A DNA stretch of 64,000 nucleotides from CAZGKW01 sp964526295 (GTDB taxonomy: Bacteria; Planctomycetota; Phycisphaerae; FEN-1346): the NCBI GenBank assembly GCA_964526295.1, contig CAZGKW010000019.1, forward strand, positions 16,779 through 80,778. The letters are read 5' to 3'. Of the stretch, positions 18,217 to 27,292 are shown in pieces (the stretch's first letter is position 1; every line of letters begins with the position of its first letter). Made by a program: the position numbers and the translations under genes. Under the pieces are notes generated by a model. The model ran no database searches. It worked only from the letters and a program-made list of their open reading frames with translations, and was not told the DNA's origin.

Positions 18217-19404
18217 CTACACCTCGAACGCCTTGACCTCGACCTCCTGGCCTTGGCGCTCGGCGGAAACGTAGGCCGAGTAGATCGTCGAGATGGCGTC
18301 GGCGGCCAGCTCCAGGTTGCTCTCGAGCTTCTCGCCATAGGCCGCCGTACGGTAGAACGCCTCGATCTCGTGCGGGTAGCCCGTGTAATGGTCCTCGTCG
18401 GGAGCGGGGTTCGACCAGCCCTGCTTCGTGCCGGTCTTCTCGACGATGTAGATATCGCGGAACTGCTCCTCGACCGGGTTATAGGTCTCCATGGCGTTGT
18501 TCGGGTTGATGTTGCAGATGGTGCGGTGGTTGTCGGCGGCGACGGCGAGCCAGTTGTGGATGCCGCCCAGAATGATCTCTGACGCGACGATGTCTGCGAT
18601 CGTGCCGTCCTCGAACGTGATGTGGGCGGCGGCGAAGTCTTCGATGTCCGTGTAGTTGGACCGCAGGTGTCCCAGGTCGCGGAACGTCGGCAGCCGCGTC
18701 AGGGCGTGGGTCCGGCACGAGACGGTCTTGGGGCGGATGGGCCGGCCGTCGCGCGACAGGCCCTCGACGCGCTTCAGGTACAGCGTCGCCGTCAGGGGAT
18801 GGCACCCCTTGCCCATGAGGCTGCCTCCGCCGGAGTAGGCCCACTGGCCGTAGGTGTCGGCGTGCGAGCCGGAGTGGGCCTCCTCGCCGTAGATCCAGAG
18901 GACCTGGCCGCCGGCCTTCTCGAGAATCTCGCGTTCCTTCTGGATGGCGGGGGCGTAGACCCAGTTCTCGGCGTAGCAGATGCGGGCCTTCGACTTCCGC
19001 TCCGCTTCGACCAACCGGTCGATGCTCGCCAGGGCCGCCGCGAGCCCCTCCTCCTTGGGGAATGTGTCGCCGCTGAAGTCCTCGGACCCGTCGCCGAAGT
19101 AGCCCGTGAGGGGTTTCTCCACGATGGGGAAGACGTCCTGTTCGAGGGCCGCGATGGCGATCTCCTCGTGGGCCACGGGCGGCACGCAGACGTGGACGAC
19201 CTCGGACGCCTCGATCAGGCTGTCGACGTCCTTGAAGGCCCGGATGTCGCGCTCGTCGGCGTAGGCCTGGCACATGTCGCTCGGCGGGCAGAACACGCCC
19301 ACCGGCTCGACGTTCACCGAGTGGACCCGCTTCAGGGCCTCCCAGTGGAACCGGGCGGCAAAGCCCGCCCCGATAATGCCCGTTTTGACCGTCTTTTTCT
19401 CCAT
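18217..19404 (-). CDS. Cytoplasmic Gfo/Idh/MocA-family oxidoreductase
   Basis: 395 residues, ATG preceded by AAAGGA. GIIGAGFAARFH (9-20) is the NAD-binding loop and EKP (96-98) the catalytic lysine motif; the C-terminal domain includes GGGSLMGKGCHPLTATLYL and a HNWLAV segment. There is no signal peptide, unlike most other copies in this window. It is the last gene of a three-gene minus-strand set with a Tat-exported family member and ThuA, suggesting a pathway that begins in the periplasm and finishes in the cytoplasm. Confidence 0.85.
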   Translation of the reverse strand: MEKKTVKTGIIGAGFAARFHWEALKRVHSVNVEPVGVFCPPSDMCQAYADERDIRAFKDVDSLIEASEVVHVCVPPVAHEEIAIAALEQDVFPIVEKPLTGYFGDGSEDFSGDTFPKEEGLAAALASIDRLVEAERKSKARICYAENWVYAPAIQKEREILEKAGGQVLWIYGEEAHSGSHADTYGQWAYSGGGSLMGKGCHPLTATLYLKRVEGLSRDGRPIRPKTVSCRTHALTRLPTFRDLGHLRSNYTDIEDFAAAHITFEDGTIADIVASEIILGGIHNWLAVAADNHRTICNINPNNAMETYNPVEEQFRDIYIVEKTGTKQGWSNPAPDEDHYTGYPHEIEAFYRTAAYGEKLESNLELAADAISTIYSAYVSAERQGQEVEVKAFEV

Positions 19405-19440
19405 GATGGGTCCTTTCGCGCGCTGCGATCTCGTTCGGTG

Positions 19441-20391
19441 TCAGCGTTCCATGTCGGCTGCCGGCCTGGCGCTGGGCGTCGTGTCGGCCTCCAGGTCGCC
19501 CAGGGCGAACTGAATGCCGTCCAGCAGGTGCCTCAGGTACACCGGGTCCCAGAACAGGTCGTGCTGGTGGCCCAGGGCGAAGTAGAACACCCGGCCCAAG
19601 CCGTACGGCTTCACCCAACTCAGGGCGAAATCGCCGTCCGTCCGGTGGATGCCCTTCCTGTTGATGTCCGTCTGAGTTGTGTCGATCGACAGGAGCACAC
19701 GGAGCCGCTCCCGCGAGTAGGGGGCCTTGACCTGGTAGATCTCGTCGCGGACGGTGAACGGTTTGCCGCCGAAGGCCCGGGCCACGGGGTGGTCCGGGTC
19801 GTCGACCTTGAGGGTGACCTCGCTGCCGGCCCCCCAAGGGTGGTTGTCGAACCGGGCCCCGATGATCTCGCCGTACTCGGGCCACGTGCGGAACGACGCC
19901 ACGGCGGCGTGGGTCGCGGCCAAGCCCTTGCCGCCTTTCAGGAACGCGGCGAAGCTGCGCTTGAGCCGCTCGTCGCGCTTGCGGGCCGCCCCTTTCGCTT
20001 CCTCCGTGAGCTTGCCGAAGTCCGCCGGCAGGAAGATCTCGCGGTTCGTATTGTTGAAGAAGACGGCGTCGAAGTCGCGGAGTCGTTCGGGCTCGAAGTT
20101 GGCGAGGTCGTCGCTGACGACGGCCTCGAAAGCACCCGTCTTCGCGGCGAGGACCTCGGCGGCCTTCTTTCCGTAGGGGATGGCGCTGTGCCTGTAGCCG
20201 TGCGAGACGCTGAAGACCAGGAGCTTGCGCGGCTTTTCCGGCCGGACTGCGGGGCCGTCCGGGGCGGCGGCGCGGACCTTCTCGATCTCCTCGGGCGTCG
20301 GCCCCTCGGGTTTCGCCCCGCGGCCGACTTCGGCGCAGGCCCCGACTGCGAGGACCGCCACCGCCACGACCCACCTCTGCCTGTCTGCCAT
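19441..20391 (-). CDS. ThuA-domain protein (trehalose-utilisation type), secreted
   Basis: About 316 residues from the ATG at 20391; a GGAAGG site sits nine bases upstream, while the TTG at 20400 has no room for one. The N-terminus VVAVAVLAVGACA is a signal sequence and ends in a possible lipobox. The ThuA fold (class-I glutamine-amidotransferase-like) begins at KLLVFSVSHGYRHS (about 56-69) and continues through FDAVFFNNTNREIF, GGKGLAATHAA and HPVARAFGGKPF. ThuA proteins are part of keto-disaccharide pathways together with Gfo/Idh/MocA dehydrogenases, and both neighbours here are such enzymes. The classical Cys nucleophile of amidotransferases is not seen, as is usual for ThuA. Confidence 0.8.
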   Translation of the reverse strand: MADRQRWVVAVAVLAVGACAEVGRGAKPEGPTPEEIEKVRAAAPDGPAVRPEKPRKLLVFSVSHGYRHSAIPYGKKAAEVLAAKTGAFEAVVSDDLANFEPERLRDFDAVFFNNTNREIFLPADFGKLTEEAKGAARKRDERLKRSFAAFLKGGKGLAATHAAVASFRTWPEYGEIIGARFDNHPWGAGSEVTLKVDDPDHPVARAFGGKPFTVRDEIYQVKAPYSRERLRVLLSIDTTQTDINRKGIHRTDGDFALSWVKPYGLGRVFYFALGHQHDLFWDPVYLRHLLDGIQFALGDLEADTTPSARPAADMER

Positions 20392-20409
20392 GCTGCGCAA
20401 CCTTCCGAA

Positions 20410-21747
20410 TCAGAGCGTCCACGGCTCGCGCATCGGCCGGGACAGCATCCGGTTCGCCTCCGCATCGCCGGGGAACTGCTCCGTCTCCGGGTCCCACGTC
20501 AGCCAGCGGCCGAGCCGCATCGCGACGTGCCCGACCAGACAGACCGAGCAGCTTCGGTGTCCCACCTCGACGGGGGCCACGGTCTCGGCCCGCGTCTTGA
20601 TGCCCTCGATCCAGTTCCCCTTGTGGTCCCGGCTCCGGTACAGGTGGACCTCGTCCGGGCCGAAGGTCTCCTTCAGGAGCGACGCCGGCTCGGCCTCCAG
20701 ACGGCCCCGATTGATGTAGATCCAGCCCTCGGTGCCCTCGAAGCGGACGCCCTGCGCGTTCGTCCCGTTGTCGGCACAGATCAGCCGCACGCCGCTCGCG
20801 TAGGTGTACTCGATGCGGCAGCGTCCGTGGACGTCCCACAGGCCGTCGTCGGGGAACTCGCCCCATCCCTCGACGGCCACCGGGCCGGTATGCTCGGTGC
20901 CCATCCCCCACTGGGCGATGTCGAGGTGGTGGCTGCCCCACCCGGTGATCATGCCGCATCCGTAGTCGCGGATGCGGAGCCACCCCGGCCGGCCGTAACC
21001 GCGTGTCGGATGGACCCGCTTCTCCGTGTACGGTTTCCATGGGGCCGGACCGAGCCACGTCTCGTAGTCGAGCCCCTCCGGGACGGGCATCCCCGGCTGC
21101 GGCCCCGTCGACGGGTCGGTCGGCAGGCCCACGCGAACGGTCTCCAGGCGGCCGATGCGTCCGTTCCGGACCAGCTCGCACGCGAAGCGGAACCGCGGGT
21201 CGGACCGCTGCTGGCTGCCCACCTGGAGGACGCGGCCGTATCGCCGGACGGTGTCGCTGAGGACCCGGCCCTCGACAACCGTGCGCGTCAGCGGCTTCTG
21301 GATGAAGATGTCCTTGCCGGCTCGGGCCGAAGCGAGGGCCGGCAGGGCGTGCCAGTGGTCCGGCGTGCCGACCGTGACGGCGTCGATGTCGGGCCGGGCC
21401 ACGAGGTCGCGGAAGTCGCCGTACGCGTCACACCTGCGGTACCGGCCGGAGCGCGCCCGCCCGGCGTAATGGCCCTCCACGATGCGCCGGGCGTCTTCGG
21501 CCCGTCGGGCGTCGACGTCGCAGACCGCGACGATCTGCACGTCGTCGCGGCCGAGGAGGCTCCGCATGTCGCCGCGCCCCATCCGGCCGACGCCGATGCA
21601 GCCGACCGCGACACGATTTGCGGGTGACGAGGCGCCGAGTACGGCCCCGGGCACGATCGACGGCGCAGCGATCGCGGCCCCCGCCGCCGCCGCCGCCCCC
21701 CTCAGGAAGCTGCGGCGACCCACCCGTCTGCTTTGAGCTTCACGCAC
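20410..21747 (-). CDS. Tat-exported Gfo/Idh/MocA-family oxidoreductase
   Basis: About 445 residues from the GTG at 21747, chosen because GAGGAGG lies seven bases upstream and the protein then starts with a compact Tat signal (RRVGRRSFLRG, 7-17). A longer frame to 21879 runs through the promoter and palindrome and is rejected. GCIGVGRMGRGD (49-60) is the Rossmann loop and DHWHA (130-134) is conserved; the catalytic motif reads QKP (150-152) instead of EKP. It heads the Gfo-ThuA-Gfo operon and faces the TIGR03790 gene across a 190-bp region carrying divergent promoters and a large palindrome, so regulation by a dimeric repressor or activator is likely. Confidence 0.85.
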   Translation of the reverse strand: MREAQSRRVGRRSFLRGAAAAAGAAIAAPSIVPGAVLGASSPANRVAVGCIGVGRMGRGDMRSLLGRDDVQIVAVCDVDARRAEDARRIVEGHYAGRARSGRYRRCDAYGDFRDLVARPDIDAVTVGTPDHWHALPALASARAGKDIFIQKPLTRTVVEGRVLSDTVRRYGRVLQVGSQQRSDPRFRFACELVRNGRIGRLETVRVGLPTDPSTGPQPGMPVPEGLDYETWLGPAPWKPYTEKRVHPTRGYGRPGWLRIRDYGCGMITGWGSHHLDIAQWGMGTEHTGPVAVEGWGEFPDDGLWDVHGRCRIEYTYASGVRLICADNGTNAQGVRFEGTEGWIYINRGRLEAEPASLLKETFGPDEVHLYRSRDHKGNWIEGIKTRAETVAPVEVGHRSCSVCLVGHVAMRLGRWLTWDPETEQFPGDAEANRMLSRPMREPWTL

Positions 21748-21771
21748 GGGCCGTCCTCCTCGGGGGGAGCC

Positions 21772-21801
21772 ATCATACGGGAAAACCTTGTCGAGTGGCA
21801 A
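21772..21801 (-). promoter_or_regulatory. Predicted promoter for the Gfo-ThuA-Gfo operon
   Basis: On the minus strand TTGCCA (21796-21801), an 18-base spacer and TATGAT (21772-21777). The -35 element lies inside the left arm of the palindrome at 21787-21822, so binding there would compete with RNA polymerase. Confidence 0.5.
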
Positions 21802-21822
21802 CGTTTCGTGCCAAACGACAAG
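21787..21822. promoter_or_regulatory. 36-bp imperfect palindrome, candidate operator
   Basis: Arms CTTGTCGAGTGGCA (21787-21800) and TGCCAAACGACAAG (21809-21822) pair at 12 of 14 positions around the loop ACGTTTCG. It sits between two divergent genes and covers the -35 element of the minus-strand promoter. No regulator gene is adjacent. Confidence 0.5.
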
Positions 21823-21849
21823 TCCTTCGAGGCGCGATTTCGGACCCGC

Positions 21850-21879
21850 TTGACTTCCGACTGAACGGGCCCGTAGCAT
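21850..21879 (+). promoter_or_regulatory. Predicted promoter for the TIGR03790 gene
   Basis: TTGACT (21850-21855), an 18-base spacer and TAGCAT (21874-21879), about 60 bp before the chosen ATG at 21938. Confidence 0.5.
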
Positions 21880-21937
21880 GGGCCGGTCGCGGTTCGGCTT
21901 CGAGGTGGTGCGAGGAGCCGGGAGGAGACGCCAAGGG

Positions 21938-24900
21938 ATGACAGGGGGTCGGATGCTCCTGGCGGCGCTGCTCGTGGGCCTTCCGGTCGCCGCCGCGGCG
22001 TCGGCCGAGCCCGACCAAGTCCTCGTCCTCTACAACCGGGACTGGACCGGCGACCTGCCCGGCACGGAGCCCGGCCAGGACTCCGAAGAGGTCGCCCGTT
22101 ACTACGTCGCCCGCCACACCGACCCGAAGACGGGCAAGCGGCCCCATCTGCTGGGCCTGACCTGCCATCACAAGGCGACCGTGCCGTCCGGCAGCCACCT
22201 GAACGGCAGCGAGATCGCCGAGGCCAGCCGCGACAACTACTTCGGCGTCGTCTACCGGGGCCAGGGCTCGCCGCCGGCCGTGGGCGAAGGGCGACGGTCC
22301 GACCCGCTCCTGGTCTCCACGCACATCGAAGCGAACCTGCCCGCCGACGCCTACGAGTGGGCAACGGTCACGCTGAAGGTCGGTTCGACCGACGACGAGG
22401 CCGCCGGCCGGACGGTCTATGCGGAGGGCCGTTCGGAGACGATCAGTGCGGTCCACGTGACCGATCTGCCGGGCGGCGGCAAACGGTTCGAGGTCGACGC
22501 CGAACGCATCGGCTATCGCGGTGCGTTCCACGTCTGGCTGTCGGTCAAGGACCGCGACGGCGAGGTACTGGTCGACGAACGCACGGACTTCGCCGACTAC
22601 GGGCACGTCGTCATTCCGCTGTCGGGGGACCGGCTGGACTGGAGCACGCTGGAGGCCGTGGTAGGGGACACGACCGATGCCAAGCGGCGGATGATGATCT
22701 GCCGGGGCGGGGAGTCGACCCTCAAGCCGCACGTCCGCGTCGATCGGGAGGCCCGGGACGGCCACGGCGCCCTGCGGATCGACGCCCGGGCGGCGGGATG
22801 GGCCGGCGACTTCTTCGTTGCCTGGCGGGCCCGGACCGCCGACGGGCAGGTGGTCACGGCCCCCTCGACGGTCGTCCGCGACCCGCGCCAAGTGCGTTTC
22901 ACCGTGCCCGACCCGGACGGGAAGCTCGACTGGCACTCCGTGACGCTGCGGATCGGCGCCCGCGCCGACCCGGACGCCGCCCGGGTCCTGTACGCCGACG
23001 GCCGGGGCCGTCTCGACGAGCCCATCGTACGCGTCCGCGAGCCCCAGGCCGACCGGTCGGGCCGCGACGAGCCGGGGCGGACGCTCTTTCTGAACGCCAA
23101 GCGGGCCGGCTACGACGGCGACGTCTGGGTCTGGCTGTCGGCGCGCGGCAGGGCGGGCGAGCCCGACCTTCGGCACAGCCGGCACTACGTCGACCCGGAT
23201 GACCTGGCGTTCTCGTGGACCGGTCCGGACGGCGTGCGCGACGACGCGCACTATCTGGAGGACATCGAGGCCCCTGTCAAGGCGTTCCTGGAGGACCCCG
23301 CCCGGCCCGCCGACGGCCGCCACTTGAAGGACCACGTTCTATACATCGTCCTGTGCTACGGTCTTCCGCGGATCGTCGCCCGGCACGGAGGGATCGCCCA
23401 GACGGCCGTGCCGGCGTCACGGACGGATTCGGGCCACCTCGTCTCGCTGTGCCAGCGGCTCGAAATGACGTACTATGGGATCGAGGCGGTCCGCCCGCCG
23501 CGGGTCGTGCCGGTCCGCATGCGGGACACCGACGGCCCGTGGCGGAAGTGGGCGGCGGTCTCGAGCCTGTGGTCGCCGCTCGTCGGCCGGGCGGTCCAGC
23601 CCTACATGCACCCGGCGGCGTACCGGACGGGCCGCTTCACACCCGAGGTACCGCCGCCGTGGCCCGACCCGCCGCACTTCACCTCCGAGCTTCGGCGCCG
23701 CATGTCCGACCGCTTCGTGTACGCCTGTTCGCGGATCGACGGCCCTGATCCCGAGACGGCCATGTACCAGGTCGACGCCGCCTCTTACGCCTCACGGTAC
23801 CTGACGCCCCGCATCGGGTCGCGACCCGAGGGGGAGTGGGACGGGGAGAAGGCCCTGCGGGCGAGCCGGGACGTCGCCGGCGTCGGGGAGCTGGAGCGGC
23901 TCGGCCTGCCGGGGGCGGGCAAGTCGATCAACTTTTCGGCGTACTTCGGCCGCCGTGACGGAGGCGGATACGTCCCGGGCGCCGTCGACTGGTACGTCAT
24001 CTCGGCCAACTCGGTGGGCAGTTCGCGCAGCCACGTCACCCGCGCGCTCGCCGGACGCGTGACCGTGACGGGCGGGGCGGCCCGTTCCTACGGGGGCTGC
24101 CCGCACACGACGACGCACGGCTGGTGGGACAGCCGCGTCTTCTACCACTACCTTTTCCGGGGTTACGACCTCGGGGAAGCCTGGCTCCTGTCGCGGTACA
24201 AGTACCTGTGGAGCACGTCGTTCTTCGGTGACCCGCTCTATCGGCCCGACCTGGCCCGGACGGAGTTTGACACGACGCCTCCGCGCGTCGCGGCCCCGGA
24301 CGGCATCCGCGTCGAGGTGGTCCCGGCGGGCGATCAGTATTACGCGGTCGTCACCGCCGAGGTGGCGTCCACCGCGGAAGAGCCGGAGCTCGTGACCGCC
24401 AGGGCCGAGTACGCCCCGGAAGGGCAGGGCGATGGGCCCCGCGAAGCCGTCGACGGGGCCTACCGGCGTCGGCCCCGGGTGGTGCTCCGTCCGCTGGAGC
24501 CGGAGACGGGATACAAGTATCATCTGGTGCTCAGCGACCCGTACCTGAACACGTTCGACAGCCGCGAGCGGCCGGGCAAGCTGACGTTCCGCACCGGGCC
24601 GGCGGGGGCGATGGACGTGGCCGCGGGACGGGACGACCCGAAAACGCTGACACTGGGCGGACCAGGGCGGCTCGATCAGCCGAACGGCGAACGCGGGGAG
24701 ATCGAGATCACCTACGTGCCGCCCGAGGCGGGCAACGCCACCGTCCTGGCGTGCGGGGACTTGCGGGTCCGGCTGGCGGACGGGAAGGTGGAGTTCAACC
24801 CGGGCGGCGGGACCGGCGGCCGGGCGGACCATCCCCTCGAGGCCGGCCGGCCGTACCATATGCGGCTGCGGTACCGGCAGTGGCCCGTGACCCGCGAGGT

Positions 24901-25141
24901 GTGGCTCGTGGCCCGCGACGGGTCGGAGTTCCTCCTTTGCTCGGACAACCGGACGCCCTGGCGGGAGCTTCGCCTGTCGAGTAGGATGACGTTCGCCCAG
25001 TCGGCGGACCAGGGCTTTGTGCGGCACGCGAGGCTCTTTGCGGACGCCCGGCCGGGGGCCGATGCGGGTACGCGGCGCAAGCGGCGATTCCAACCGGCGG
25101 CCTTCGACCGGGTGGACCGGGCCCCCGGAGGGGACGACTGA
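21938..25141 (+). CDS. TIGR03790-family secreted protein with internal tandem repeats
   Basis: About 1,067 residues from the ATG at 21938, which has GGAGGAG upstream and gives a signal peptide (MLLAALLVGLPVAAAASA). The family's opening block QVLVLYNRDW... with EEVARYYVARH (about 27-60) is followed much later by EDIEAPVKAFLE, YIVLCYGLPRIV (about 469-480), HTTTHGWWDSRVFYHYLFRGYDLGEAW and STSFFGDPLYRP, the usual late blocks; the fold is thought to resemble caspase/gingipain hemoglobinase domains. Residues about 88-430 are occupied by four degenerate repeats of roughly 80-90 residues (listed separately), which I do not know from this family. The C-terminal 250 residues add a fibronectin-like and a beta-sandwich region. 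Function unknown; likely periplasmic or surface. Confidence 0.7.
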   Translation: MTGGRMLLAALLVGLPVAAAASAEPDQVLVLYNRDWTGDLPGTEPGQDSEEVARYYVARHTDPKTGKRPHLLGLTCHHKATVPSGSHLNGSEIAEASRDNYFGVVYRGQGSPPAVGEGRRSDPLLVSTHIEANLPADAYEWATVTLKVGSTDDEAAGRTVYAEGRSETISAVHVTDLPGGGKRFEVDAERIGYRGAFHVWLSVKDRDGEVLVDERTDFADYGHVVIPLSGDRLDWSTLEAVVGDTTDAKRRMMICRGGESTLKPHVRVDREARDGHGALRIDARAAGWAGDFFVAWRARTADGQVVTAPSTVVRDPRQVRFTVPDPDGKLDWHSVTLRIGARADPDAARVLYADGRGRLDEPIVRVREPQADRSGRDEPGRTLFLNAKRAGYDGDVWVWLSARGRAGEPDLRHSRHYVDPDDLAFSWTGPDGVRDDAHYLEDIEAPVKAFLEDPARPADGRHLKDHVLYIVLCYGLPRIVARHGGIAQTAVPASRTDSGHLVSLCQRLEMTYYGIEAVRPPRVVPVRMRDTDGPWRKWAAVSSLWSPLVGRAVQPYMHPAAYRTGRFTPEVPPPWPDPPHFTSELRRRMSDRFVYACSRIDGPDPETAMYQVDAASYASRYLTPRIGSRPEGEWDGEKALRASRDVAGVGELERLGLPGAGKSINFSAYFGRRDGGGYVPGAVDWYVISANSVGSSRSHVTRALAGRVTVTGGAARSYGGCPHTTTHGWWDSRVFYHYLFRGYDLGEAWLLSRYKYLWSTSFFGDPLYRPDLARTEFDTTPPRVAAPDGIRVEVVPAGDQYYAVVTAEVASTAEEPELVTARAEYAPEGQGDGPREAVDGAYRRRPRVVLRPLEPETGYKYHLVLSDPYLNTFDSRERPGKLTFRTGPAGAMDVAAGRDDPKTLTLGGPGRLDQPNGERGEIEITYVPPEAGNATVLACGDLRVRLADGKVEFNPGGGTGGRADHPLEAGRPYHMRLRYRQWPVTREVWLVARDGSEFLLCSDNRTPWRELRLSSRMTFAQSADQGFVRHARLFADARPGADAGTRRKRRFQPAAFDRVDRAPGGDD
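22199..23227 (+). repeat. Four degenerate protein-level tandem repeats inside the TIGR03790 gene
   Basis: Units at about residues 88-170, 178-258, 272-353 and 375-430 share the pattern xxGYxGxFxVWLxxxxxDGE, then W(A/S)xVxLxxG, then DxxAxRxxYADG. Clear examples are RIGYRGAFHVWLSVKDRDGE, RAAGWAGDFFVAWRARTADG and RAGYDGDVWVWLSARGRAGE. The first unit is the most diverged and the last lacks its second half. They read as small beta domains inserted between the early and late blocks of the host domain. Confidence 0.6.
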
Positions 25142-25223
25142 CGCGGAGGCATCTGCCTGCCGAGCTGCGGGCAAGCGTGCGGCCTGACGCAGCAGGGCGG
25201 TGCAGAAGAAAGGACCGGCCGAC

Positions 25224-27230
25224 ATGTGCGGAATAGTCGGCGTTTTCAGTCTGAATGGCGCCCCGGTGCCCGAGTTCGACGCGTCGGCGGCGCTGGCGGC
25301 GCTTCGGCATCGGGGGCCCGACGACGAGGGCCTGTTCGAGGACGGCCGCGCCATGCTCGGGGCCACCCGCCTAGCCATCATCGACCCGGCCCACGGGCAG
25401 CAGCCGGTTTCGGACGAGGCGGGCCGGTACCATCTTGTGATGAACGGCGAGATCTACGATCACGAGCCCCTGATGGCCGAGCTGAAGGCCCGCGGCCACC
25501 GGTTTCGCTCCCGGTGCGACACCGAGGTGGCCGTCCACCTGGTCGAGGAGCAGTGGACCGGCGCCCTGGAGACGATCGACGGCCAGTTCGCCCTGGCCGC
25601 CTACGACTCGGCGGAGGGCCGCCTGATGCTGGCGCGGGACCGGATGGGCATCTCGCCGCTGTTCTACGCCCAGGCCGGCGACTGCCTCGTTTTCGCGTCG
25701 GAGATGAAAGGCATTTTCGCGACGGGCCTGATGGAGCCGGAGCTCGACCCGCGGTCGCTCGACGCGGTGCTCCTGTTCGGGACGGTGCCGGCCCCGCGGA
25801 CGATGTTCCGCGGCGTCCGGGCGCTTTGGCCCGGGCGGTATCTCGAGGTCGAAGCCGGGCGGATCTCGGAGCACGAGTACTGGGACATCCCTTACGGGCC
25901 GGCGGGAGACTATTCGCGTAAGAGCGACCGGCAATGGGCCGGGGAGCTTCGCGAGCTGCTGATGTGGGCGGCCCGGCGGCGCCTCCGGGCCGACGTGCCG
26001 GTGGGCCTGTACCTGTCGGGCGGGATCGACTCCTCGACGATCGCGGCCCTGACGGGCGACGCGGGGGACATCCGTCGGCACGTCTTCTCCATCACGTTCA
26101 ACGAGCCCCGGTTCGACGAGCGGACCGAGGCGAAGTCGGTGGCGGCGTTCTTCGGCATCGACCCGCACGTGCTGGTCTACGACCAGGAGCGGCTGGCGGC
26201 CGACGTGGGACGGCTGGTCTACCACGCCGAGCTGCCCATGGCCTCGACCGAGAGCGTGCCGCTGATGGCCCTGTCGGGTGTGGCGTCGCACGAGGTGAAG
26301 GTGGTTCTGACGGGGGAGGGCGCGGACGAGGCCCTCGGCGGCTACCACTACATGCGTTGGGAGCTGATGCGGGAGGCGGCGGGGCGAGGCATTTTCCGCC
26401 ACGTTCTGGAGCGGCTGGGCCGGCGGGTGTTCGCCCGGCGGCTGGGCAAGCGGAACCCCCTGACGCCCACGCCGGAAGACCTCGCCCACGCCCACGAGAT
26501 CTTCGGCTGTTGCCCGAGCGTCTACGCGACCTTCTGGGGCATCCGCCGGGTCCGGGACATGGTGTATTCGGACGACATGGCGGCGCGCCAGTCGCGCGAG
26601 TCGGACGGCGACTTCCTGGGCCTGCCCCAGGATCGCATGCGGGCGTGGGACCCGCTCCACCGCTCGCTTTACATTTCGAGCCGGGTGTTCATGACGAGCC
26701 ACCTGCTGGGGGCCCGCGGCGACCGGGCCCTGATGGCCAACAGCGTGGAGGGTCGGTACCCGTTCCTGGACCGGCAGATCCAGGAGTTCCTGGCGGGCGT
26801 GCCGCCGCTGGTCAAGACGCGGTGGAACTGCCAGAAACGGCTCCTTCGGCGGGCGATGGCGGACCGGTTGCCGCGGGACGTTATCCAGCGAACGAAGCGG
26901 GCGTTTCTGGCCCCGTTCGGAACGCCGTTCGTCGGGGAAGGCGTCCGCGAGGAGATACGCGAGTTGGTCACACCCCAGGCGTTGGAGCGATTCGGCTACT
27001 TCGATCCCGGCAAGGTGGGACGCATCGCGTCGCGGTTGGCCGCGCTGAAGGACTCGCTGTGGCAGGAGCGGGCCGTGAAGTTCCAGTTGTCGCCGCAGAT
27101 GGTCGAGACGATGCTCCTGGGGACGGCGATGAACGCCGTCGTCACGACGCAGCTCCTTGCCGACCAAGTCGACCGGGGCATGTTCTCGCCGCAGGCGGGT
27201 GCGGCGGCGGAGCGGATGCGCGTGGCGTGA
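25224..27230 (+). CDS. asnB: Asparagine synthase, glutamine-hydrolysing
   Basis: About 668 residues. The ATG at 25224 is required because the N-terminal amidotransferase nucleophile is Cys2 (MCGIVGVFSLNG); AAAGGA lies upstream. The class-II glutaminase domain (RHRGPDDEG, LAIIDPAHGQQP, MNGEIYDH) covers about 1-210. The synthetase domain has the ATP-pyrophosphatase loop LYLSGGIDSS near residue 265 and the later LTGEGADEALGGY. It converts aspartate, glutamine and ATP to asparagine. Length fits the long AsnB class. It is separated from both neighbours by only about 60-80 bp but is convergent with the AOR operon, so it is probably a single-gene unit or follows the TIGR03790 gene. A role in amidating a cell-surface sugar or peptide cannot be excluded, as AsnB homologues are often recruited. 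Confidence 0.9.
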   Translation: MCGIVGVFSLNGAPVPEFDASAALAALRHRGPDDEGLFEDGRAMLGATRLAIIDPAHGQQPVSDEAGRYHLVMNGEIYDHEPLMAELKARGHRFRSRCDTEVAVHLVEEQWTGALETIDGQFALAAYDSAEGRLMLARDRMGISPLFYAQAGDCLVFASEMKGIFATGLMEPELDPRSLDAVLLFGTVPAPRTMFRGVRALWPGRYLEVEAGRISEHEYWDIPYGPAGDYSRKSDRQWAGELRELLMWAARRRLRADVPVGLYLSGGIDSSTIAALTGDAGDIRRHVFSITFNEPRFDERTEAKSVAAFFGIDPHVLVYDQERLAADVGRLVYHAELPMASTESVPLMALSGVASHEVKVVLTGEGADEALGGYHYMRWELMREAAGRGIFRHVLERLGRRVFARRLGKRNPLTPTPEDLAHAHEIFGCCPSVYATFWGIRRVRDMVYSDDMAARQSRESDGDFLGLPQDRMRAWDPLHRSLYISSRVFMTSHLLGARGDRALMANSVEGRYPFLDRQIQEFLAGVPPLVKTRWNCQKRLLRRAMADRLPRDVIQRTKRAFLAPFGTPFVGEGVREEIRELVTPQALERFGYFDPGKVGRIASRLAALKDSLWQERAVKFQLSPQMVETMLLGTAMNAVVTTQLLADQVDRGMFSPQAGAAAERMRVA

Positions 27231-27292
27231 GGCCGTCTCGGACGGTGCCGGTCGAGGCGACCCGTGCGGCGTAAGCGAGGGGCCGGGCTGCC

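Noticed and set aside
18622..21627. 1,001-codon plus-strand frame over the Gfo-ThuA-Gfo operon
   Set aside because: Same reason; the minus-strand genes have conserved motifs in order.
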